From the NCBI GenBank assembly GCA_047495785.1, contig JBLDXI010000019.1, positions 1,240,001-1,304,000 of the forward strand: a DNA stretch of 64,000 bases, given 5' to 3'. A program made the position numbers and the translations under genes. Below the pieces are notes generated by a model. It was not told the DNA's origin and searched no databases. It worked only from the letters and a program-made list of their open reading frames with translations. Shown piece by piece: positions 11,715 to 23,315 of this stretch. The stretch is from Lepidodermella squamata. Lineage: Eukaryota > Gastrotricha. Numbering within the stretch: position 1 is the stretch's first letter; each line of letters opens with the position of its first letter.

Positions 11715-13630
11715 ATGTGTAAATGTTTCTGGTTGGACACATCGTTTTTTGTCTTCTTCTTGTGCGGCTTGTTAGCCACACTCGGTTGTCTAATATACAC
11801 TTGGGCGATGGGAGACACTCGGCTACTGCTTTATAATGTCGACTCGCAGGGAAATCTATGCGGCTCGAAAAACGGCGATTTAGATCTCACTCATCGGCCA
11901 CTGCTTCTTCTTTTCGATTCCTTCCGTTTTCCGCACTTGGCTTCATCGATTTGCACTGATTCGTGTCCACGATATGACCTAAAAACAAAAGTTGACGCAT
12001 TCTCATATTCAAACAATACTGGGCATTTGATTTGCGAATACAATGTAAGCTCTAACGATTATTTAATGAATTTCCACGCAATTTCCTTTATTTTGACCAG
12101 GTACCGGTACAAGAGTACATGCTAGTAAATTTCGACGTCAGAGGTCGATGCCCTAAACTCCCTGTGTTGAAAAGTGTGGACTATCTCCAAGTTTGCGTAC
12201 CTGAGGTGGCGGTGAACAGTTTCCAAGCTTTAGGGTACATTGATCTCGTTGTCCCGCTTCTCAATCAGTGTTTTCGATCGGTTTACAACTTCTGGGCGTT
12301 TGATGCCATCGCGATCATTTCGGCTTTCTTTCTCGCATCCGTGCTATTTATTCTTCTGAGATGTCTATGCAAATGCGTTTTGGCAGCGGTTTTACCTATT
12401 CTAGTGGTAGCAATTGCCTGCGGAATAGGGTCCTTGTGGTTTGCTTATCACGTCGTGTGTAAACGGCTATCCCAAACCGCAACGAGTAAACTTCCTATCA
12501 CAAGTTTTGAAGTTTACAACGAAATTACGCTATTCGTTTTCGCAATCTTGCTCACAATTGCGCTAGCTGTGTTGCTGTTGATCGTCCTAATGAATATTAG
12601 GTCGTTCCCCCGCGAGCTCGACACACTGTTCAAGGTGTTTGCAAAATTCATGGATGGTTCGAAATACGTTATATGGATGCCCTGTGTTTGCTGCATAGTT
12701 GTGGGAGTGATTCTAACGGGAGGTGCTGCAGCAGCGTTCTGTGCACTGGGTCTTGTCGATATTCAGCCATCGCCGCCTTCGAGCCAAATGGATTTTGTAA
12801 AACTACCGGGCCCACCGTATAAAATTCGACCGGAAAGGCGCGCTGTTGCTTTTGCTGTGGTTTTAGCGTTATTTTGGCTACCTCGTATCGCCGTAAATGC
12901 ATTCAAACTGGCGATATCTCTTTCTGCGTCTCAGTTCCTGAAGGAGAGCGAATTATTCCCAAAGTTGGGCATGGTTCCGAAGCAAGTTGGCTATCGTCCG
13001 TCTTGGTTTAGTTTATTATCAACTGCTGTTTCAATTTCATTCGCTGAATGCATACTGGCACCGGTATCTTTCTTCTCCGGCCTCATTCTTGCCTTGGCGA
13101 GTCCGTGTGAAACTTGCTGCACTTGTTTCAACGGTGTCTTGCGAGTGATAACTTTCTGGACACCTGTTGGCTACGCAACTCAGGCCAGCGTCAACGATTC
13201 CGACAACTATCTTGGTCATCGATTTTTTGGTAAAGCTATTACGGATGGTTTAGAACGAATCAATAGCTTACCGAAGGGACATCGAGCATACACCGCCCTC
13301 ATTGCTGCTGAATGGATGCTGGCCTGCATTTCAACTGCTATTATTTCTCTGCCGATTTGCGTTTTGATTCTGCAAATGCGATACGCAGAATATCTCTCGT
13401 TGTCAACGCCTTCAATTTTCTTGATTTGCTTCTTTGCATACTGGATAGCTGCGGCTTCTCTCGCTCCCTTTTCAGCTGCTTTCATTACATTTTGTCTCAA
13501 TTACGATATAGCTTCATCAATTGTCGAAGAGACCTCAGAAAAGCCTACCGATAAAGCAGTACCTGTGAGCTTGGACGCAGCTTCGAGGCAGAATCAGGCT
13601 AACTGGGAGAAGCAACAACAAAAGAGCTGA
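11715..13630 (+). CDS. Choline transporter-like protein (SLC44 family)
   Basis: Multi-pass plasma-membrane or mitochondrial choline/ethanolamine transporter family. Exons 11715-12044 and 12101-13630 join in frame to 619 residues, typical for SLC44. One N-terminal membrane segment (FFVFFLCGLLATLGCLIYTW) is followed by a large Cys-containing loop with an NNT glycosylation sequon, then about nine hydrophobic segments. The C-terminal segment ending in CLNYDIASSIVEE corresponds to the family's conserved last membrane span and short cytosolic tail. An acceptor (attttatttctag) sits about 30 nt before the ATG, in the 117-bp gap after the previous gene. The subtype (CTL1-5) cannot be decided. Confidence 0.88.
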
Positions 13631-14111
13631 TAAGCTGGTAGAAGTCTCCTTTCCTTGTGAATCTGGTGGCTACGTTGTGTTTTTTATATATGTATATATC
13701 ACATTATAGCATTTATTCTTGACCGATTTTACGCAAATATTGATATAAATATAGTGATTCAATGCAAATGATGGTGTTGCATACTAGAAATATGTGTTTT
13801 TGCTTTTATTTTCTCGACAATCATTCTGTTCTTTGTGTTTTTATACGATGTATGTAATGTCTCGAGCTTTTAATCAACGTTTTTTCTATGAATGTTATCA
13901 TTTTGATTGTGCACTTTGATTAAAATTATAGCCGCCTATTTTGATATATAACCAAATGATAGAAAAGCTTCGCTGGTGCTGAATATTAAATATCAACCAA
14001 AACGTTGTTTACGAATATTATTTTTACGAGCATAGTGGAATCGTCACATAAACGCAAAACGACTACCTGGATATTTGATAATTCTTATTTATTTTAGGTT
14101 GTAATTTTAAA
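13631..14111 (+). other. Gap between SLC44-like gene and CDK8
   Basis: About 480 bp, AT-rich, holding the 3' UTR of the SLC44-like gene and the CDK8 leader. A U-rich acceptor (cttatttattttag) lies about 14 nt before the CDK8 ATG. No RNA gene or repeat is evident. Confidence 0.5.
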
Positions 14112-15542
14112 ATGGTCGATTATGAGTTCAAAAACAAGCTCAGCGCTCGTCCTAAAGTCGAAGAGCTCTTTGAATTCGAGGGGTGCAAAGTCGGTCGAGG
14201 AACTTACGGCCATGTCTACAAAGCTAAATTGAAGAACAAGTAATTACTCTAATCGTTTTCCTATTTTATTGTAAAATTTGCTCATTTAAGCCCCGAGAAG
14301 GAAACCTTCTACGCTTTGAAGCAGATCGACGGCACTGGAATATCAATGTCAGCCTGCAGAGAAATCGCTCTTCTAAGAGAGCTTGACCACCAAAATGTGA
14401 TAAAACTGCGCAAAGTCTTTCTTAGTTACGAGGAACGGCGAGTTTGGTTACTAATGGATTTTGCTGAACATGACTTGTGGCATATCATCAAATTCCAGCG
14501 GACTGCTCGGTCATCGAAGCGGCCCCTCGCGGTACCGGATAACATGGTAAAATCACTAATGCACCAAATCCTATCGGGAATCGCTTATTTACACCAAAAT
14601 TGGGTTCTTCATCGCGATTTGAAACCCGCTAATATTCTTGTAATGGGTGAAGGACGAGAGCGCGGTTGTGTTAAAATTGCCGATATGGGCTTTGCTCGTC
14701 TTTACAGCTCACCTTTGAAACCGTTAGCGGAGTTGGACCCGGTTGTCGTCACATTCTGGTACCGAGCGCCAGAATTAATGCTAGGAACAAGGCATTACAC
14801 CAAGGCGATTGATATGTGGGCCGTCGGATGTATTTTCGCCGAACTTCTCACCCTTGATCCGATTTTCCATTGCAAGCAAGAGGATATTAAAACCAGCACG
14901 CCGTACCATCGCGAACAATTGGAGCGGATTCTTCAAGTGATGGGTTATCCTGAAAATTGCTGGGATGACATCAAGAAAATGCCGGAATATCAGACTTTTC
15001 TGAAAGACTTCCGGAAGCAGAGTTACATGCAATCTAGCCTCGCTCGTTACATGGAAAAGTATCGCATATCGCCAGATCAACGCGAGTTTGTTTTGCTTCA
15101 AAAAATGCTCACCATGGACCCGCTGAGGCGGTTAACGGCTGAAGATGCCCTAGTTGATCCATACTTCCTAGAAGAACCGCTGCCTTCTGCAGACGTATTT
15201 TGTAACCGGTCCATTCCTTACCCGAGACGTGATTTCATCACTGACGAGGACGACAATAAAGCCCCAATTCAGCAGCAACAACAACAGCAACAGGCTCAAG
15301 CCCAAGCGCAAGCTCAAGCCCAAGCCCAGGCGCAGGCCCAGCAACAATCTCAGGCCGGTCATCCGGATAATTCAGGCGGCCAGCCTCAGGCGAAACGGGC
15401 CAAATACGGCCAGACCTATCAAAATGACGGTAATTCGCACCAAGCATCGAATGCTATGCAGCAGCAGCAGGGCATGCAACCGCCGGCGATGACCATGTCC
15501 CAACATCAGCAAATGTACCAGCAACAGATGAATAAGCGCTGA
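14112..15542 (+). CDS. CDK8: Cyclin-dependent kinase 8 (Mediator kinase)
   Basis: Kinase of the Mediator CDK8 module, partnered by cyclin C, MED12 and MED13; phosphorylates the RNA polymerase II machinery and transcription factors. Exons 14112-14239 and 14291-15542 give 459 residues. Visible motifs: Gly-rich loop [11 protein letters not shown], catalytic Lys in ALKQIDG, the cyclin-contact helix SMSACRE that is diagnostic for CDK8/19, [15 protein letters not shown], the DMG (not DFG) that is normal for CDK8, and TFWYRAPE with no phosphorylated Thr in the T-loop. After the kinase domain the tail is a Gln/Ala repeat (15270-15350) and a Gln-rich end, the usual disordered CDK8 tail. A polyadenylation signal AATAAA lies near 15591. 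Confidence 0.97.
15270..15350 (+). repeat. Gln/Ala low-complexity repeat in the CDK8 tail
   Basis: CAG/CAA runs followed by about ten alternating CAA/CAG and GCN codons encode poly-Gln then (QA)n. The third codon positions vary, so the tract is an old repeat held at protein level rather than a fresh microsatellite. Confidence 0.8.
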
Positions 15543-15683
15543 TCTTCTGCTCATATTCGTATTTCTATGGTATTCTTTTTGTTACGTGGCAATAAAATCT
15601 TTAAATAATTGTTTGTTCCAATCAATTCTGCTTGTAGATATTTTTAAACTATTTTAATCTTTCATTTAGATAATTTTGAGAAA

Positions 15684-15716
15684 ATGATATGAATTATGGA
15701 ATATGAGCGGGGGTAA
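15684..15716 (+). promoter_or_regulatory. Two upstream ORFs in the DENND5 leader
   Basis: The leader downstream of the acceptor ttcatttag has a minimal uORF ATG-ATA-TGA (15684-15692) and a second one, 15696-15716, that overlaps the main start at 15703 in another frame. Both would be met before the DENND5 ATG by scanning ribosomes and could lower its translation. Confidence 0.5.
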
Positions 15717-18700
15717 GACGCGATTGTTTCAGCACCTGCTGGTATGCAGCGTGCCGCCGTCTTTCAAGTGTCCCTCCGCTGACGGGACGGACGTAGTCAC
15801 ATCGACTGGCGTTGATGTCAGACCCGCAGTCACGGCCATCTACCCACAGTATGGCATTCTCGGCCCGGGCGATCTCAACTCCGTTGCGATGTTAGCGATG
15901 CCCCGAGGAATTCGCTTCTTCAGCAGCAGTCAACCTGCTGAAGAGACCGGTAATTTATCTTCGAACAAGCTACCGCCTGAACCTGAGCTACACGCCTTTG
16001 TCGTCACTCGAGAGGATTATTCGAGAATATACGGGGCGTCGCTCACCTTTTTTGAACCTTATACAACCACCGGAAATTTGAAATATGTGACAAAATCAAT
16101 TTGCCTCTGCTTATCAATGATGGCAACTCAAGCCAGTTTCGCCGTTCTCTCTGAAATTTATCGGTACATTAATGGCTCTAAGCAACCGAGCCGCCGAACT
16201 TTCGCCAGCTTAATCGATTGGCTAGAAGTATGGCTGTTTGACGTGTTGTTGCCGTCACCGTCTGCGGGACCGTCTCTCATTCGGCTACCATGCGGTTTCC
16301 TCAGCAGTTCTGTGCCACCCGCTGCTAACTGGTTGACATTACCAGTGCCATCAAATTGTTCACCGAACGGGGAGATGCCATATTTCGATCAAAGTTTGGC
16401 GGAAGTAATACTGCTTCTAGGCGTGGATAATTTGTTAATGGCCGTGTCAGCTGCCATGTTGGAGCATCAATTGGTATTGCTTGCGAAAGAGCCACGGCAT
16501 CTAACTTTGGCGGCTGAAGCAATTATATCGTTATTATGCCCTTTTGAATGGCAGCATGTCTACGGCCCTATTGTCCCACCGTCGTGCCAAAATTTTCTGG
16601 AAGCGCCCGTCCCCTTCATTTTCGGACTATTGGAGGAAGGTGGTTCGAAGCTCACTGATAGGCTGCCTCCTGAAGCTCGCATTTGCGTCATTTACGTCGA
16701 TTCTGGACTGGTGCGGCCTCCAGATGATTTGCCACCGCTCCCATGGCATGACGAGCTCGCTAAAGAATTGGCTTGGTTAGTTCGGCAGCATAAGTTGTCA
16801 AAATTAGCCTCGTTGAGCGGGTCTGGTATGCCGAGCAGTGCCGCCTCGTTAGAGGAGTCGAGTCGCTCCAGTTCGATTGACATTGATTCAGTACCCGGTT
16901 CTCCCGATGGTGACGATGATCCGATCATTTCAGACGCAACTTTACGCCCGTCAGATCCAGCCGTTGCAGAGTCGTACTTGGCGTCTGCGGTGACAATGCA
17001 GCGCTTGAGTGAAATCGCGAGGAGGGCCGGAATTCCACAACCGGCCGTTCTACAAAGTAAACTCTCGTCAGCTAGTTTATCCACGGCTTCGTCGCAACAC
17101 ACTTTCATGTCACCTCTTGAGCGTCGATGCTTGAGTGAGCTGAGGTTTAATGCTGCTGTCAGAGAGCTGTTTCTCGAGACGTTCGCTCAATTGTTTAAAA
17201 CTTACGATCGCTTCGTTCTTTCCGCTCCCAGCTCATCAAGTTCGGCTACCGGCGATTCGGGTGCGGTTTTTGACAACAGCAGCACGACGTGCCGCTTTGA
17301 TAAAGCCGCGTTTCTTAGTGAACAGCCGTCGGATTTCGTGCCATTTTTGTCTCGTTTCCTGGAAACACAGTGTTTCGCCGATTTTATCTCGAACAAAGTC
17401 GAAAGCCCGGGTGAAACTTCTGTTCGCGCGGAGAATGGTCGAAATTGCGTCAGACTGCTCGATTTCCATATACAGCAACTGATTGCTAACGGTGCACCTG
17501 CTTCCAGCGATCCGCGTTTCATTTTGCCACGAACAGCGATGTCGAACGCCATCTTGGAGCTTGAGAAACAATTCACGGGTCAACATACTCTTGTCGTATC
17601 AGCTCCGAAAGTCAGTATTAGTGAAACCGCTGGGGAAGCTCCAAATGTCACCGCATTGAGTCAATGCGCAATATGGCCGAAAATAAGCGAAGAGGATGAG
17701 AAAAGGCTGACAAAAATGACTGAGGATCAAGAAGATCCGCATAATATTTTCGTTTTCCCGCCAAAGTTGCTGCTTCAAGAGCAAAATTCCTACGGAAACG
17801 AGCTATCACCAACCACTCCTCATTACGAAACCAGGCCGTCAAGAGGTATCAGTATAAGCATGAGTGATCAAGTCGATACGAGTCAGTTGTTTATCCAACG
17901 TTTGATCGATGAGTGTCGAACTAAAGCGAAGCGGCTATTATTGGCTCGAATCGGCTTGGAAGAGGCTCGAGCATTAGGTCACGGCAGCTCATCTACGGTT
18001 GAGGAAAGTGGGCTGATCATTGTGTCCTTGACCGATTTGCTTGAACGCGTATGGGCTCATGGGATAGCAGACAGGGCTTGTAGATCCCCACTTTGGTCGC
18101 ATCTAGTCTTGTTTTGCGATCGAGGAGGATCGTTGCCTAATGGTGTTAGAGGGAGTCTGGCTAATGGGCCCTCGGCTTTAGGTATGTCTCGAAGTCCCCC
18201 GAATGAAATAGGGGAGTCGAAATTTTTGAAAGGTATCAAAGAACGAATTCGAAGTTCTGATTTATCTCCAGCTCGGCGGCCGTCGTCACCCTTGTCACCC
18301 AGAATCACGAAATCGGTATCGCTTCTTTGGGAGGATGTTAGGTTCATTCAAAACCTACACGATGTGGTGAGTGACACAGGGCGGACTAGAGCATTTGTTC
18401 GATTGGCGTTGGAAAGGCGGCGGTTAGCCGATCATTTGCATGAGTTGTTGGCTGATACTGTATTGCTCAATCAACTTTTCCGCCCTGAGTCATTGCTTAG
18501 ACAAGAGGAAGCCCGCGAACAATTGCTTGCGCATTTAAGAACACTCAACACAGTCGATTTGTTGTGTTTTACTAATAGTTTCCCCGAAACTGAGTTGACA
18601 TATCGGGTTAACATTGACTCAGAGCGTAAGTTGACTGAGTGTCCGTCTTTATGGCTATCGATTGTCGGTTCGACTCGATCGGCCGGTCCCATCAAGCTGC

Positions 18701-19766
18701 CAATGGCACAACCCAAGGCCGACCTCAATTTTACGCACGTGAACATAGGTCTGCCGCTTTGTGTCCGAATTGGTATAGGTTCACCTGACGAATTCGTCGA
18801 AAATAGCGGCCAAAGTATTGCACCTCCTGATAACTTCAAGTTGACATCCATTTCTGTCGCTTGTTTACCAACTGGTCATCATTTTAGCTTCGTATGCGGC
18901 CGAAAGTTGGGTACTAGAGAGGAACCAGCTGTGGCGGAGTGGTTGTTGCTTCCTGAAAGCGTCCCAACCGGATTTTCGTCGCCAGACTCGCCCCGCCACA
19001 GCCGTAAGGAGAAGGAGCCTCCGGTTAAAATAACTAGTGACCTCTCTGCTGTAGAAATACTCGAGCTTTTGGGTAATGCCGTGAACTCTTTGGTCAAAGT
19101 CGCAGAGTTGTCAAGGTCCCCTCACGGCGGATCCGGGCGGGTTTCAAGCGCAGTCCTTGTTCCGTTACTTCTAGCTGCCAATGGCGGTCTTGCACCCTGT
19201 CTTGTGGCTGCTCTGCGTCATGGTACGTTGCTGAAACGTCAGAGTAGCGCCCTCCTAGGTTCGAAAAACAGTGCTGTTCACCCTTACGATTCGCTGCTTT
19301 GGCTTCGAGCTTCTGTCCCATCTCTATCGGCAGCTATGAACGACTTCGACCTGTCGAACTGTAGGCTGGATCGTGAATCTAAACTTGTTTTATTGTTGTG
19401 TCGAGGTCTTCGTGACGGCGTTTTAATCGACTGGCTGGTGAGTTGTGGTTGCTTTTTCAGAAATAGATTGCTTTATTATCCCTAAAATCTTAGGCTGCCC
19501 TAACCGCTGCTGTAGCTGATGAAAGACAACCCATGCTTTCAAGAGTTTATGGCCCGGATGCTTTTCTTCGCAACGTTAGTTGAACATTTCGCATGACCTT
19601 TATATCAGTTAAGTTGTTTGCTTTTTAGCCGACCTTCGTGAGGTCTTTGACATCTCTGCTGGCTTCAGTGCAATCTTACCGACTAGCTTTGGATCCGGCC
19701 GTAGAACAGCCGCTGTTTTCAATAATTCCCAAGCGATCGTCGGTTGAACGGGAATCTTTTCATTAA
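15703..19766 (+). CDS. DENND5: DENN-RUN-PLAT protein, DENND5 (Rab6-interacting protein 1) homologue
   Basis: Rab GTPase exchange factor/effector acting at Golgi and endosomes. Exons 15703-19437, 19494-19574 and 19629-19766 give 1317 residues, like human DENND5A/B. The tripartite DENN module covers roughly residues 1-520, with family hallmarks AMPRGI, HAFVVTRED, KSICLCLSM, LGVDNLLMAVSAAMLEHQLVLL, PFEWQHVYGPIVP and CVIYVDSG, then KAAFLSEQPSDFVPFLSRFLETQCFADFI. A first RUN domain follows (LLERVWAHGI ... WSHLVLF), then a PLAT domain, then a second RUN domain at the C-terminus (EAVNSLV-type region to the stop). Most of the gene is one 3.7-kb exon, unusual in this window where introns are frequent. 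AATAAA of CDK8 lies about 75 bp before the leader acceptor. Confidence 0.95.
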
Positions 19767-20796
19767 ATCGCAATCAATGCTGTCATCGCCCTGTGTACTC
19801 AGAAATTGTTGATTCTGTTACTCACGTCAAGATTTTATATCATCTTAAATTGTCAATCACGCCTAAATATTTATTTCATGAATAAGCCGATTGAATACTT
19901 ACGCGTTTTCTCTCACCATTGGCCTGGTAACGGAACTAGACATTTTCGGTTTTAAACTGGACTGGACTTGTAAATTCATGCTAACGAACACATTGATGAT
20001 AAATTGGTGCTGTCTTTCCTTTCTTGAAATGTCGTCTTCTGCTGTATTTTGTTATTTTATGATTTCGCCTTAAATGTTGACGAGTATACATACCACGATT
20101 GCCGTACATATCTAGTTTTTTAATGGCGACGATTTTTCTTGATACTAATTTTTCAGCTGTATATAGATTTATTCTGCTAACTTTAGTTAAATGCTTCTAC
20201 TAAAATCGAAGTCTATTTCATTAACTTACTAACGGTGTGTAAATATTTTTAAATCCAATACCAATCAGTTACAGCAAATCATTGGCCACTGCTGTTCCTT
20301 GGCAATTCAATGTATTAATACCTAGGTGGAGTTTCTTATCTATGATGTGGTGCGAATTGCAAGTCGCAGCTCGTAGTATTCCTCTATATAAATACTAACG
20401 CAAAAACTATACTTTCCATGCATGATTATTCACTCCGCGATAAGCTTTCGCCGTTATTTTGGATATAATATAGCACACATACGCGCACATCACACACACA
20501 TACCCTATGATGATTCACTGAAACATGCCCACTTATTCATGAATAAGACTGTGCATGTACAAAGGCTATTCCTGTTATAAGTGCTCATAAACCGTTCAGT
20601 TATATTTTTCACGAATTGAAAATCATGAATCTTTTGTTGGATGTTGTATTTAATACCACTATATGGAAGTGCCATGAAACACTGTGTTCATCATTATTGT
20701 TACTGCATTGCTGAGCTGAACGTTGATTGTTAAAAATGCCAATCGATAAACTGTTTTGTTTGTATTTTTAGATGTTAAATTAAGGCGGCTTCTATA
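19767..20796. other. Intergenic, DENND5 3' UTR and IST1-like 5' region
   Basis: About 1 kb of AT-rich DNA with no supportable gene; the 60-codon ORF at 19891-20073 has no recognisable features. A short CA/CG-rich stretch (about 20479-20507) is microsatellite-like. A TATA-like tatataaata is at about 20384-20393, some 400 bp before the next ATG. Confidence 0.55.
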
Positions 20797-21521
20797 ATGG
20801 GAATAGCACAAAGCTGCATCGACAACCTTTCGGACACGCGGTCGAGGCTTCGACTGATGAACGCGGAGAAGAGCCGCATTCTTGAACGCGCTAAGAATAA
20901 TGTTTTCGAGTACTTGCTGGAAAACAAGTTCGAACTAGCTCGAATCGAAGCGGAAGACTGGGTTCAGAAAGAATGTGCTTGTTCGACTTACGAACTACTC
21001 GACAAGATGTGCGAGAAATTACAACAAGAAATTCCCGAGATGTTCTCAAGACCTGAAGCCGCTTTAACACGAGCCCAAACCGATTACGCAGGTAGTAAAT
21101 TTCCAGTTAATACCTCAGCCGTTTCATCCCAATTTTCGTAGGGTCAATTTGCTGGGCGGCCAATCGTTTTAGACTTGAGCTGCCCGAATTGCAGCGTGTT
21201 GCAGATGTGTTGAAAGACCTGTATGCTGGTTGCCGTGATGGTAATTGGAGCGTGAATAGCGAGTTAGCATATTACGCCGCAGCTTCAAATGAACCCTCTC
21301 TCAATATGATAATGCAGAGGTTAATGGACGCTGTTGGTAACATGGGCGAAGACGATCGCGATGTCGCCCGATTAGGCATTGAGCATTGCATGACAAATTA
21401 CGTGGCTGGAGGTCCTGCTTTAGAACCGAGACCACCTACTCGCCCGTCGACTTCTATGAGCCGTCGATCAGTTTCAGTTGCTTTACCCCCACCGTATGAA
21501 CAACCCAATGTTAAAATGTGA
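20797..21521 (+). CDS. Divergent IST1-domain paralogue with N-myristoylation-type start, no MIM tail
   Basis: IST1 proteins are ESCRT-III-like helical-bundle proteins. Exons 20797-21091 and 21142-21521 give 224 residues. The region from about residue 10 aligns in layout with the IST1 N-terminal domain (RLRLMNAEKSRILERAKNNVFEYLLENKFELARIEAEDWV is the counterpart of the IST1 opening helices), but identity to the neighbouring IST1 is low. The N-terminus is MGIAQSC, a textbook N-myristoylation pattern (Gly2, Ser6) with Cys7 for possible palmitoylation. The C-terminus stops after a Pro-rich LPPPYEQP and lacks the MIM helix present in IST1. It lies 195 bp upstream of IST1 on the same strand, suggesting tandem duplication followed by divergence. 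Confidence 0.7.
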
Positions 21522-21716
21522 CCCGGAAACGCCTTTCAAATGACTTTCCAAAGGAGTTTAAAGTCCTGACTCAGAAAACTGCTGTGATATTTTTCTCAAA
21601 TAATTATTCCCCTTGTCTTCCTGTGATATTTGATATTTAAAATGACAATTTTTCACTGGCTGAAATTAATCTCACGTTGTTAATTTTGCTTTAATTTTAT
21701 TTTAGATTAAATTAAA

Positions 21717-23052
21717 ATGTTTTCGACCGGGTGCAATTACAACAAATTGAAGGCCAACTTGCAATTGGCCATCCAACGCTTGAAGCTGTTGGAAAAGAAG
21801 AAGACCGAAATGGCGATCAAGTCTCGCAAGGAAATAGCCGACTATCTGGCGGCTAACAAGCCAGATCGTGCTCGTATCAGAGTTGAGAACATCATCCGAG
21901 AGGAAAATACTGTCGAGGCAATGGAGCTACTGGAGATGTTCTGCGATCTACTCGTCGCCCGTGCAGGGTTAATGAAAGCGCAAGCCGGCGTTGATCCTGG
22001 CTTGGAGGAAGCAGTCTGCAGTCTTTTATGGGCCGCCCCTCGCATGGAGGTAATGGGGAAAAATTAAGTGAGAGCTTCATCTATTTTTGTGTGTATATTT
22101 AGGCTGAAGTTCAAGAGCTCAAGGTTATTGCTGAGCAGCTGCGATACAAGTACGGCCGGGAATACTTTGAAGCCGCTACATCGAACTCGCTCCAGAAAGT
22201 CAATCCGAAGCTTCTGAAGAAAATGGCCGTTGAAGCCCCTGAAAAGGTAATAACATCAGGTTTTTATTTTTCGCTCCATCAACAAGTTTCTCGTTTCAGA
22301 GAATCGTCGAGCTTTACTTGGTTGAAATCGCTCGATCGTTTAGCGTTCCTTTCACCCCGGACCAAACTGCCCTAGCTATCCCATCTGCGCCTCTGGTTAT
22401 CGACGGAGTCGTTGTTCCGGCGCCACCTGGCGGATGTTGCGGACCCGCTCCTCAGCCGGGTGTGGTATATCCAAATGGCATGCAGCCCCAACCGATGCAG
22501 CCGATGCAGCCGATGCAACCAATGCAACCAATGGGACCCGGGTCTTATTCGAATTCTCCGTACAACTCGGTGCCCACTTCTCCAGACAACGTTGGGCAGC
22601 AGTCTAACAAGCAGCCGCCTCAACAACAGCAGCAATATCAACCTGACGGCGGCAATTCTCAGGGAGGCGCTCCTTCCGGCGGTGCGCCCACAAATTATCA
22701 GCCCAGCTACCCTGGATCAGCCTCTGCGCCAGTTTACAATACGCTCCCTCCTCCTTATCAATCCCCGAATGATGCTAAAGCTGTGCCGCCAGGTTGGAAT
22801 AGCGCTGACTCGAATTCAAAACCTGCGTTGCCAAATGATTCCGTCAACGCTGCGGCTGGTAGTTTTTATCCGAGTGCTGGAAACAACAGCAGTGATTACA
22901 ATTTTGCCGGTTTGCCAAGCGTCCCATCCGGGCAGCCCCCTGCGGGCCCACCTGGAGGCGCCTCAGGTCAAGCTCCTCAGCAACCGCCGACAGACGATGG
23001 CAGTTTGGACGATTTAGAAAAGCGCTTTGAAGAACTTCGCCGAAAGAAGTAG
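21717..23052 (+). CDS. IST1: IST1 homologue, ESCRT-III-associated factor
   Basis: Regulates VPS4 and ESCRT-III in multivesicular body sorting, abscission and endosomal tubule fission. Exons 21717-22049, 22103-22246 and 22300-23052 give 409 residues. The N-terminal IST1 domain is very well conserved (LAIQRLKLLEKKKTEMA, SRKEIADYLAANK, RARIRVENIIREE, AMELLEMFCDLL, LLWAAPRMEAEV, YLVEIARSFSVPF). A low-complexity Pro/Gln/Gly linker follows with a repeated QPM motif. The C-terminus is a MIM-type helix, DLEKRFEELRRKK, that binds MIT domains. Leader acceptor tttattttag lies 12 nt before the ATG. Together with its upstream paralogue and ADAT2 it looks like an operon. Confidence 0.95.
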
Positions 23053-23264
23053 TAAACTATTAATGGCCCGGTGATGTCACTCTATTCTATCGAAAAAAAA
23101 TTAATTCCCGGAATTTGATTGGAATGGTGTGCGATATGTTTATTTTCAAAGCAAACCGATGCCATATTATGGAGTCAACTCTTTTTACGCTTGCTTTTCT
23201 ATAAAAACTGCTTTTTGCGAAAAATAAGATACCAGCAATCTTGAACTACACCTAGATTTCTTGC

Positions 23265-23306
23265 GAATAAAATCGGTCTTCAAATATGTGTCTTTTTTGC
23301 TGTAGA
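23265..23306 (+). promoter_or_regulatory. AATAAA followed by acceptor, intercistronic signal before ADAT2
   Basis: AATAAA (about 23266) is followed some 35 nt later by the U-rich acceptor tcttttttgctgtag ending at 23305, then ATG at 23316. This is the arrangement of 3' end formation of an upstream cistron coupled to trans-splicing of the next. It also argues that the first in-frame ATG (23286) lies in the outron and is not used. Confidence 0.5.
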
Positions 23307-23315
23307 CGTCATAAA

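Noticed and set aside
17202-17586. Long antisense ORFs opposite DENND5
   Set aside because: They mirror a strongly coding exon on the other strand; no motifs or own promoter.
23286-23315. Earlier in-frame ATG for ADAT2 (MCLFCCRRHK)
   Set aside because: An acceptor at 23305 lies between this ATG and the conserved start; the added residues match no ADAT2 N-terminus.
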